Both the position numbers and the translations under genes were made by a program. This document shows positions 41,801-53,800 of a stretch of 64,000 bases of DNA, one piece after another (the first letter of the stretch is position 1; each line of letters starts with the position of its first letter). This DNA is from Hexactinellida sp. DTS-2022 (taxonomy: Eukaryota; Porifera; Hexactinellida). The stretch is from the NCBI GenBank assembly GCA_028753945.1, contig JAPNXP010000002.1:12958001-13022000 (forward strand). The letters run 5' to 3'. The notes under the pieces were generated by a model, which saw nothing but the letters and a program-made list of their open reading frames with translations, was not told the origin of the DNA and searched no databases.

Positions 41801-44800
41801 TTAGTGTGTGTGTTTAGACATGGCTAAGGCCGTACAACACTGTAGTTAGTGTGTGTGTTTAGACATGGCTAAGGGCGTACAACACTGTAGTTAGTGTGTG
41901 TGTTTAGACATGGCTAAGGGCGTACAACACTGTAGTTAGTGTGTGTGTTTAGACATGGCTAAGGACGTACAACACTGTAGTTAGTGTGTGTGTTTAGACA
42001 TGGCTAAGGGCGTACAACACTGTAGTTAGTGTGTGTGTTTAGACATGGCTAAGGACGTACAACACTGTAGTTAGTGTGTGTGTTTAGACATGGCTAAGGG
42101 CGTACAACACTGTAATTAGTGTGTGTGTTTAGACATGGCTAAGGGCGTACAACACTGTAGTTAGTGTGTGTGTTTAGACATGGCTAAGGGCGTACAACAC
42201 TGTAGTTAGTGTGTGTGTTTAGACATGGCTAAGGGCGTACAACACTGTAGTTAGTGTGTGTGTTTAGACATGGCTAAGGGCGTACAACACTGTAGTTAGT
42301 GTGTGTGTTTAGACATGGCTAAGGACGTACAACACTGTAGTTAGTGTGTGTGTTTAGACATGGCTAAGGGCGTACAACACTGTAGTTAGTGTGTGTGTTT
42401 AGACATGGCTAAGGGCGTACAACACTGTAGTTAGTGTGTGTGTTTAGACATGGCTAAGGGCGTACAACACTGTAGTTAGTGTGTGTGTTTAGACATGGCT
42501 AAGGACGTACAACACTGTAGTTAGTGTGTGTGTTTAGACATGGCTAAGGGCGTACAACACTGTAATTAGTGTGTGTGTTTAGACATGGCTAAGGACGTAC
42601 AACACTGTAGTTAGTGTGTGTGTTTAGACATGGCTAAGGGCGTACAACACTGTAGTTAGTGTGTGTGTTTAGACATGGCTAAGGACGTACAACACTGTAG
42701 TTAGTGTGTGTTTAGACATGGCTAAGGCCGTACAACACTGTAGTTAGTGTGTGTGTTTAGACATGGCTAAGGCCGTACAACACTGTAGTTAGTGTGTGTG
42801 TTTAGACATGGCTAAGGGCGTACAACACTGTAGTTAGTGTGTGTGTTTAGACATGGCTAAGGGCGTACAACACTGTAGTTAGTGTGTGTGTTTAGACATG
42901 GCTAAGGACGTACAACACTGTAGTTAGTGTGTGTGTTTAGACATGGCTAAGGGCGTACAACACTGTAGTTAGTGTGTGTGTTTAGACATGGCTAAGGACG
43001 TACAACACTGTAGTTAGTGTGTGTGTTTAGACTTGGCTAAGGGCGTACAACACTGTAATTAGTGTGTGTGTTTAGACATGGCTAAGGGCGTACAACACTG
43101 TAGTTAGTGTGTGTGTTTAGACATGGCTAAGGGCGTACAACACTGTAGTTAGTGTGTGTGTTTAGACATGGCTAAGGGCGTACAACACTGTAGTTAGTGT
43201 GTGTGTTTAGACATGGCTAAGGACGTACAACACTGTAGTTAGTGTGTGTGTTTAGACATGGCTAAGGACGCACAACACTGTAGTTAGTGTGTGTGTTTAG
43301 ACATGGCTAAGGACGTACAACACTGTAGTTAGTGTGTGTGTTTAGACATGGCTAAGGGCGTACAACACTGTAGTTAGTGTGTGTGTTTAGACATGGCTAA
43401 GGACGTACAACACTGTAGTTAGTGTGTGTGTTTAGACATGGCTAAGGACGTACAACACTGTAGTTAGTGTGTGTGTTTAGACATGGCTAAGGACGTACAA
43501 CACTGTAGTTAGTGTGTGTGTTTAGACATGGCTAAGGGCGTACAACACTGTAGTTAGTGTGTGTGTTTAGACATGGCTAAGGGCGTACAACACTGTAGTT
43601 AGTGTGTGTGTTTAGACATGGCTAAGGGCGTACAACACTGTAGTTAGTGTGTGTGTTTAGACATGGCTAAGGGCGTACAACACTGTAGTTAGTGTGTGTG
43701 TTTAGACATGGCTAAGGGCGTACAACACTGTAGTTAGTGTGTGTGTTTAGACATGGCTAAGGGCGTGTTCGACGAGAAGTGCACCATGACGTACCTCTCG
43801 ATGCTCAAGCAGGCGCTGCCGCCGCTGCCCGAGGGGAGCTCCTGGTCCGAGAAGGATCAACTCAAGCAGAGGTACGACGAAGTGGCCAAGTGGATCCAGG
43901 AAAAGAAGCTTTTGCTAGCCAAGAAAGAGCTGCCGGCGACCTCGGAAGACTGCAAGGTATTTACTATAGACTTAATGGCTTATGCAGTGTATATAGAATG
44001 GGAAGTTAGTTATAATTGGATTGTAGAGAGAGGTTAATATCGTGAACAGAACTTCTAAGGACTGTAAGATGAAGGAGACCGAGGTAGCTAGCATTCAGAA
44101 GTTCGAGGAGAAGATTAAAGTGAGTTGCTAGCTCTTATAAGGTAGTTAGACATACCTTACACTGCTGTGTAGATGATGACAGGGGCAGACAGGGACCAAA
44201 GCGGGTACCTGGACATAGACGGTCTCACGGAGCAGATCCGTCTGATAGAGGAGCTCTCGCAGGAGAGATCTGCCGAGCTCTCCAAGCTCTTCGGAATGTG
44301 AGTGTACGGCAAATCTCATAGTGCTGTAATTAATGGTTATGTAGACAATTTTTCGTCTGTTTAAAAATGAAAAACTTTTATAGACAAGCCCTTTTAACAA
44401 CTTACATAGGGTTTGTATAAGTTGAGTTCGCTTATTATAAAGTCTCTTTATTCACAATAAAATAACTGACTGTAATTAGATTGGAACACTCAGAGGAAAT
44501 CGCACACAAAGCGAGGTTAAAGTTAGAAAAGATCGCCGCAGAGCTGCGGGCTCTCGACACAGAGGTCCAGTCTCTCGGGGCTGAGTACGCCTCCTGCAGC
44601 GACAGCAAGAAGATAGAGAAGCTGAACAAGAGGAAGGAGGCCGCTAGCAAGCGAGCACAAGTACGCTATACAATGCAAATTAACTGATACTATTTATAGA
44701 CACAGTCACTCCGCTTAGTCGGGTCACTTTGGTCCGAGGGTAGTTTGAGCAAACAAAGGCGTGGTTGGTTAACAGTTCTGAGGCTACGTTTATGATTCTA

Positions 44801-47800
44801 TTTCTCGCCACGGTCAACCGGTTAATCCCATCCTACTCAATACAAATAGCCTATACTGGCTATACAACATTTTGTTTATACTACAGTCTAGGAAAAGTAT
44901 TACCCTAGAAGTGGTACATTAACTGATACATTTCGTAATTTGAGTAGGTTAGTAAGTGTAGTTACAGAAAATATATTATGTTGTGTTAGGAACTAGATTT
45001 ATGATTATCATTTTCTAACATATTTCAGATAATTTTAATTATTTATACAATAATTTCGAATAATATGGCTGATTTTCAACAGACCAGCTAACCGGTTAAC
45101 GAAATATGTAACGGCCAGGGAATTAAAGGATCACGAACGAACTTATTGAACTTGAATTGAACGAACTGAACGCAGGACTTTTATGCATTTACGCTGAACG
45201 AACAGAACGAACGCCAACGGTTGCCTGAACGGCATTTGAATGAAATGAACTCCCGAACTGAAAGAACTAAACTGAATATCGATAAATTATAGATACTCAT
45301 TCATTAATCCAAACGTAGAATATAAATATATCACTAGAAAAGTTAAATATAAATAGATCACTACTCATACCTGCTTGTCATCCCTAATAAGTACCACCAC
45401 CAACTCATCTGAACTGAACGAACTGAACGAACGCCGGTCAGCCCGTTGAACGAACGCTGGTGGTGTTGAAGTTAGGAGGTGAACGTGAACGAACTGAACG
45501 TGCGTTAATTTGAAATAAACTGAATTGGGTTTATTAAGTCCGTTCGTGAACCTTTCATTCCCTGGTAACCGCTAACCGATATTATCAACGGTTAACCGAA
45601 TCCATCCTTGGAGCAAATTAGCCGAAAGCATTTTCTATTAGATTCCATTGGCATCATTCTATTCCTAGGGAAATGTCCCGCTTAGCCAGTGACCCGATTA
45701 AGCGGACTCGACTGTATTTATAGACTTGTTGATGCTCTAGGCCAGTCGTACCGCGCTTAAAGAGACAGAGATTCTGCTCCAGTCCCTGCCGGAGATAGAG
45801 TGCAGAGCTGTTAGTGGCGTCAAAGAACTGTAAGATTAATATGCCCTCTAATCAGCTGCATTCCATCAACATCATCCCATCTCTAGGTACAGCACGGAGT
45901 ACGAGCACGTGAATCAGCTGTTCAAATCTCTGGCAGACCTGCAGCCAGAGCTCCCGGACATTGACAGCCTCATCGAGTGGACTCAAGTTAAAACCGTAAG
46001 TGCTGATGCAATACACTAAGTACAGTAGAACCTCGTTAGTACGAACACTATGGGACCGTCAAAATGCGAATTCGTATTAACCCAATATCATTAGTATTGA
46101 AAGGCTTTGAAGGCAACTGAAATAGTGTTCGTATTAGCCTGTTCGCACTAGCGAGGTGCTACTGTAGTATAATTTAGGAGCAAATCACCAATGCGCTGTT
46201 CGCAAGCGAGCTGACAGAGCTCCGTCGGTCGATCAGCTCCCACTCAAAGCAGCAAGCGGAGGCAGAGCAGTTCTCCCAGCAGCTCGCCATGTGCCAGAGA
46301 GTGGCCAGCGCCCTGCAGGGGGGCCCCGGCGCCGACACATTCTCTCTCAAGACGCAGACTCTGGAGAGCTCGTACGCCCAGCTGACTGCCGCGAGCAGCG
46401 CGCGGACGGAGCAGCTGGGACAGCTGGAGGAGATCCTCAACTCGGCCAAGGACCTGCACGACCTGATGGAGGTGCTGGAGGTGAAGGAGAAGATGCGCAA
46501 GTGGAGCCCGCTGCCCAAGCCGCAGGCACTGGAGGCCGAGCTGAGGGCTCTGGAGAAGGCGCTGGCGGAGCTGGACCCGCGCATAGCCGCGCTGAGAAAC
46601 AGCTGTCGCGCCCTCACACGCCATCCCGCATTCTCCACGGTCGTACTGGTTAGTAGCTTCAGTTATAGGAATGCATACGTATCTATTATTTAATTAATGA
46701 AATGTGCCATCTATTATGTGTCACGGCTTCAGGATGACATATTTGTTATGATATTATTGGGGTGGACAATGAGAATATATTTCACATATTTAAGACGGTT
46801 TGCTTGACAAAAAGCGGTTGAAATCCCCTGATCTATTGTCTCGTTAATGATGTGTTAGATGTGTTAGTATGTTGACTTGTGTGTAGCCGGAAGAACAGTC
46901 TGTCGAAAGGAAACTCAGCTGGATACATAGCCTCAGACTGGCGCTGGAAACTCACATACGCGACTACAGTATATACAGACAGGTTGTGATAAGCGCTTGT
47001 GAGCTCTGCTCTCTACTAATAGCTGCTCTCTGTAGTTCAATTTGAAGTGCGAAGAGTTCGAATCTGAGCTGACGAAGTCCGAGAACACAGTAGCGCAGTA
47101 CGCCGCGGAGCTGGAGGCCTGCTCCCTCTCCTGTGTCTCTCCCCTGCGCAAGGTGCTCTCTCTCTGCGAGCAGCCGCTGGCCGCCTCGCTGGAGCAGCTG
47201 CAGCAGCTGTCTGCCCGCGCGCCCCCGTACCACCTGAGGGGCAGTCCCGACTCCTCGCACGGGAGACTGCTGGCCTACGCCATGGCGCCGGCGTGCGATG
47301 TGGTGAGTAGCTAGCTGTGCTGTTGGTCAGGCTTAAACTGACCCACTTTGAATCTTAGTACTGCAAGTAGGGGTTTACCTAAGATTTTCTTGGCCGGCAC
47401 TTTATTATGAAGGAAATTTTTACGGCACCCTAAAGGTTTTAGCCATTAAAATTAATAACTATACTACATAATTAAATGATGCGGCATTATTTGAAGGAGG
47501 TAAAATTTATACGGACCCAAAGAGGCATTTATCTGGGGAATTTTCTGGGCAGGAGATCTGGCCAGACACCAGCAACTAAATAGAATCACACTGCAACACT
47601 TTTGCAACTCAACCGATGTCTGGCTGGCGCCGTCCAGGCACCTAGATCCCTGACTGAAAGTATGGTACAACCTGACCTACTTTCTACAGCTAATACTGTA
47701 GTACGGTTCCAACCTGACTAATTTAAATATGGCTGCAACTACATGATAGCTGCAGTGTTCCCTCTAAGCTGTTTCAGCGTCAGTTTTGGCCGGTTGTCTT

Positions 47801-50800
47801 GAGCAAAATATACAGATTTTGACAAACTTTTGGCTAAAAATAATAATCTCGAAATGAAAATGGGAAGTTCTAAAAATAAAGGATAAATTATCGTAAATTA
47901 AACTCGTATAACATGGTTATTTGAAGTCATAAGTAGAAACATAGCTTGTTATACTATTCCCTTTAGAGCGGTGTGGAGGCGGGCAATGGAATAACAATAA
48001 CTTCAATGGAGACTAGCGAGAGCTGGGAAGTAAGTTACGAGACATAACAGCTATTATATTGTTATGCGTCTACTCGCCTATTGCTGAGCTTGATGCTATT
48101 AACTATTAGGATATAACGCAATAATTAAATAATTAATTAATTAATTTAAGGTTGAGTTGTCTACCGGAGAGCCCGCTATGCTTACTGCTGCCATTCTACA
48201 ACTGTGTCCCGAGAACGATCCGCTGGCAGCCCAGCGGCTGCAGAGACTCAGAGAGAGACACAGCGGACTCCGTGCCGTGCTGGCGCGCAAGCTGGGACTG
48301 GTCGAGTCCGTGGGGGACCTGTTGCAGCAGGTGGAGAGCTCCGCGGAGGCTGTCAACAGCTGGGACAAATCTGTGAGTTAACAGCTGTTTATACGAAGGT
48401 ACAGGGCAGTAGACTCTATTAAACGTTATCCAAAGGGGCCTTAAGTTTAGTGTTATAAGCGGAGTAAAATCTACTACTTTATCCGTGTTGGGATTATATA
48501 TTAAATTCGTTAAAAGCGAGTTTTCTTTGTATCCGACTGCATTTACTGCATATTTAATATTTGATTCCGTAATGCTTGTACTCGTGTGCTTAGTAACCGC
48601 CCATTACACAAACAACAACAAAGTTGTTTTGAGCATTCTATTGCTCTGTTCCTTATAAAACTCGTTATCCGTAGAGTCTGTTGGGAAACAAACAAGAGAA
48701 AACCGAAGCGTTTATGGACTTTGCTACTCACTCGGAAGAGCTGCTCGCGAAACTGCCCCCCGATGCCCCCATCCGGGAGCAGGTCAGCGAGAAGGTGACG
48801 CTAGCGCGGGGGCACTGGTCCGCCCTCAGAGAGGAGGCGGCCTCGGAGGAGCTGCGGGAGAGACTGGCGGACCTGGAGGCCTGGTGTCGCTACTGGCAGC
48901 AGGGCCTCGGTGAGCAGGCCCCGCTCGGAATTACGCTAGAGCGGACTATGGAGCAGATACGGTGGGAAGAGGTGAGTTCCGTGGCAGGAACTTGTTCACA
49001 ACATAATATTGCTCATACATTAATATAGGGATTAACTGGGGCCGTTGTTATATTCCAGTTCCCTTATGAATTTCTCAGATAAACTAATTATCCCACAATT
49101 CGTTTTATTGCATTTCTGGCTAGTATAGCTTCTTCCAAGTATCCACAACAAATTTCTAAACAGATACTGTATTTATTCGAATAGTAGCCTAGGCGATTAT
49201 TGTTTTTTAGGCCATTTTCTGACCAATAATTTTTGTGACTTTTCGAGAATATCATATGTTGGTAAAATTTATTTAGTATAGTCGGTTGATAATCGTATTG
49301 CGACTAATATTAGATAAAGAAATTTTCTCAGGGTACCCGTGGTAAATTTGTATTTGCTAATTTGGGGGGGGGGGCTATTATTGGAGGTCGGCGATTATTC
49401 GAATAGGGGCTACTATTAGAGTATATACGGTATATATTTTCAAATTATCAACTTTTTGATTCCATTATGAATGTTTCCTAGCATCTGCGGAGTCAGTTCC
49501 CCGCTAGACTGCAGGAGCTGCTCTCCCTGCAGGAGGAGGCGCGCACCCGCGCAGACCTCCTCCCCCTCTCGGCCAGCGTGCAGACGCAGCTGAGCTCGCT
49601 GCAGGAGAGCTGCAGCGAGTGGGGGGCCGCGCTGCAGGTGCTGAAGGGGGGCTTCGACCGACTGGGTGAAGCCTGGCTCTGGCTGCTGCGCCTGGAGGAA
49701 CAGCTGCTGAGACTGAGCGACAGAGCCATGACAGCCGACACGCAGGGACAGGAGAACCTGGAGAGTCTCAGACAGACAGTGCTGGTATGTCTCTGAATGC
49801 TGTGAGGGCCTTCTTACGTTATGTAACGCATGAAATTAGACTCCCCCTCCCTATGTTACGCCTTTCACATATTTGTAATACAAAAGGGATGGTGCATTTC
49901 ATAACGTTTTCAAAATATTTATAAGTCAACCTAAGTCCAGCATAACTGTCTGCTGCAGGAATTCATAAACACGGAGGTGCCCGAGCACGAGCCGAGTCTT
50001 AAGGCCACGCTGGAGGCGCTGGCTGAGATCTCACAGCAGCTGGAGCAGGCAGGCGGCTCCCCAGCCGTTAAGATGGGGGCTCAGGCTCTGAGACACAGGT
50101 GGGACCTGCTGCTGACAGAGGCCACTCGCTTGGACCAGGGATTGGGCGGGCTGACTAAGCTGGTCGCTCTCCTGCCGAGACTGGCCGAGGAGCTGGGACA
50201 GTGGGTCGAGGAACAGGACCTGGAGATCTCCAACAGAGACAGGTGTACCCTGCAGATAAAGAGTCTCAATCAGCTGCTCAAGAAGGAAGACGTAAGGGAG
50301 TGCACTGATATTTTAGCATACTTTATAACCCTCCAAATATACCATGATGTTATTGCTAAAATCCCTCGACTTCGATTGCTAAATAGTAAATATCCCTGAA
50401 AATGGAAAACTAAGTTGCTATCCATTTATTGACGAGTATTGAATAGTGTCAATGAGCAAGTCTGAAATCTCTGGATCCTAGTAGGAGGGTTATATATTGT
50501 AATATGTTTGCCATAACTCCTGTAGAGATTCCACAAAGCTATTCTCCTCAAAACGCCAGACTTCGAAGACTATTCGAGATCAGCTCAAACGCACGACCAG
50601 ATTATCCTAGTGAGTATTGTTGCATGATGTCCTGTCTGTACTGTACATTGCTAAGGTTCCATTTTCACTGTTTATCCCGAGTGATTCCCGACTTCGTTTT
50701 ATTTAATTTCTGGATAGTTTACTTCCTTCTAATTACTCACAACAAATTTATAAGCAGAACATTACATACTTTCCAAATTATCTACTTGGCATCACCCTTG

Positions 50801-53800
50801 AGTTCCCATATAATTACGCATCTCCACAGACCATAACACAGAGCCACCAGAGCTACGCGCGCACGCTCTCCAACGCGCGTCCCAGTCTCTGCTACAGCAC
50901 GGAGGCGGACCCCACCGCCACGCACCGGTTCCAGGAGGACGCGGACCGCCTGCTGGGCCAGTGGGACGACCTGCTCTGTCTCTCCGAGAAGAGTCTGGAG
51001 TACAAGCAGGGGATCCTAGCGGCGCTGGACAGCGTCGTTAAGCTGTTCTCGCCTCTCAACGAGTTCCTGGAAGAGGGCGAGGCCGTCCTGGGACAGAGAC
51101 CCCGAGCAGTGGAGCTGGAGACCTGGCTAGCTTCTGCAGAGGTGAGTATTGCATTCCTGAGTCAGCAATCTGTCGCTTAGAGAGTACGTATCTCGATTGT
51201 ATCAATGTTTATAAGCTGTTCGTTCCGGCGTTTTATCACATCTGCACTAAGACTTAACACCCTCGCTTGTATTTGAAACATATTATATATTGGGTTTATA
51301 TGAGGTTATGTATACGGAATAATGCTCTAAAGAATGGAATTGTGATGTGCTAAGAACGACCTTCAAAATTCAATTGTTTGTAGACATTCATGCGAAATAA
51401 GTCTAGCTACGAGCCGGCAGTCGGCACCTTCTACGAGGAGTGCGAGCTGCTTATCTCCAGCAGCGACCTGTCCCTGGTGGACACCCAGCCCCTGGAGCAG
51501 CTGCTGGCGGAGTTCAGGCAGAGGTGGGGCCGTCTGCAGCTTAGCCTCGCTGATAAGCAACAGGACTGCAGGGAGCAGGTGGGATAGTATACCTTGTGTT
51601 GCTAGGCAGTCAATTAGGGCATTAACGATCCTAGTTTATAAAAGAAACGTATTAATCAAGGCCATGACTAAATAACATATACAGTATTTCTTTGAATAAG
51701 TGCGCCGGCGCTTATTGTTTTCGTGGACCAAGTTTATCTAAAAAAATCAAGAAAATTATATTTTGGTGGGTTCTAATGGTTCTCAGCGACAGTATACCTA
51801 CCGTAGTTGCAAAAATCTATGTAATTACACTCCAGTTATCAACAAACATGTATTAATTTCATCATACAAAGCCATTTTATTGACCCGGCGCTTATTCGAA
51901 GCATTACGCAATTACGGTAATAATAATGAGTTACAACTTACAATTGTGAAGTTGTGAAATATGATGGATAAAACTGGCAAGCCATTCCTTTCTGTTTCTG
52001 AATCGAAAAAATGGGATCGATTGGTAGAAAAACTTCAATCAGATCCCTATCACGATCATAGATTATAATGCCTACATAAAATATGCTTGTCTGTAGATCG
52101 ATAAACTAAGGGATGAGAAAGTGCAGATGGAATCTCTATGCAGCAGTCTGTTGTCCCACACAGCCGCAGTGACTGAGTTGAGAGTTGTGTTGCAGGGACT
52201 GTCGATCCCAGCTGCGAACCAATCCATTCTGGACAAGCAGAAGACCACAGCAGAGGTATGTACAACCTAGCTATAGTAGTGTGCCAATGGTATTTCAGGG
52301 CCGTAACAGCCAGATTTAAACTGGTCATTTTTTTGAATTTTGAAATCATTATATGCATTAACTGTAGCAAAGTTGTCATGTTTCAACGTGTATTTACTTT
52401 TTAAATCCAGAAGAGTGAGTCGGAGCTGCGAGAGGAGGAGCGCAAGGTCTCGGAGCTGCTGCACAGACTGGGTGACGTAAGCGCTAACATGAACACAGAG
52501 CTGGACCAGACGGAGATGTCCGAGCAGGTCTCGCAGCTGCAGCGGAGCCTGGAGGCTCTGCAGCAGAGCTTCAGGGCCTGCAAGCAGCGGGTACTGGCGC
52601 AGGACGCCACCGTGCAGACATTCGAGCCCGAGCTGAAACAGCTGATCGCAATGTGCAGAGAGGCCAGAGCAGAGTTCGAGGCCAGGCCAGCCCCTGCTCT
52701 GGACACCGACGATATTCAACGGGAGATAACGTTTAATAACGTGAGATAGAATCCGTTAGAAAGTGCGTATGAGTTAATTACTGTGTCCTGTAGACTCTGA
52801 AGGCTAAGCTAGCAGGCGAGACTACTATACTGGAGAGGACCGTAGCAACTGGGAATCTGATCCTATCGAAAGCGGGAGAGGAGCAGCTGCTAGCACTCTC
52901 TGTGTCTGAGTGTGCCCTGGACCCCCAGATAGCGGGCTCGTATAGGGAGCTGGGGGAGCAGCTGTCCGGCCTGCAGACAGCCTGGGGGGCTCTCTGTGGG
53001 GAGATGCAGCAGAATGCGCAGAGACTAGCGGAGAAGGAACAGCTGGCACGCGAGGGGCAGGAGGAAATGGGGGAGCTCCTGGAGAGTGTGCAGGCTCTGA
53101 GGTCCGAGCTGGACCGGAAGGGACCCCCGGGGGCTGTCCCTTCCATAGCGGAGCAGCAGCTGACAGGGATGCAGCAGCTCCTGAGTAGGGTAGCGGGCAT
53201 CGACGCAGCCGTGGCGGCGCTGAAGGAGAAACTGCAGGTACTCAGTCCTACACGCAGTCCTCCCTGTGTCAAGTTTTATGACCATTTTGTAAGATAAAAA
53301 GGACGGTCATGCACACATATTGATTACCCCCCTTGGAAGCGTTACGAGACACTTTAACGGGCCCCTTACATTCTAATTTAGGCAATAATAGACTCGTTTG
53401 CTGCTATGTTAGTTACCTCGGCCACACCTTTACACTGATTTATGGCATTATGTACACTTTAAGTTACTACACGTAGATTAGAGTATATTTCTGTAGATAA
53501 ACTCCTCCTCTCCCGGGGGTCTGGCGGAGCAGCTGGCCAGACTGGAGCACGAGCTGGTCTCCCTTAAGGACGCCTCCGCTGACTACAACGAACAGCTCAA
53601 AGAGGGACTCATTCTTGCTCAGAGGTACGCTGAGACTCACCAGGACATGAATGCATGGTTACAGGAGAGGCTGCTAGCAATGTCGGAGTGGGAGCCGCTA
53701 GGTCTGGACACACAGTTGCTGGACATACAGCACCAGTCCCTTAAGGTTGTACCTTACAACACAGCTGGACTCTCTCTTATTTATACTCTCCAGAGCTTCG

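Noticed and set aside
40672..43762. Array first considered as CRISPR-like or as a centromeric satellite
   Set aside because: Units are contiguous without spacers, the genome is eukaryotic, and the unit is clearly derived from the adjacent intron-exon boundary.
49360..49375. G10 run considered a G-quadruplex or regulatory site
   Set aside because: A single homopolymer inside an intronic MITE; more likely slippage.
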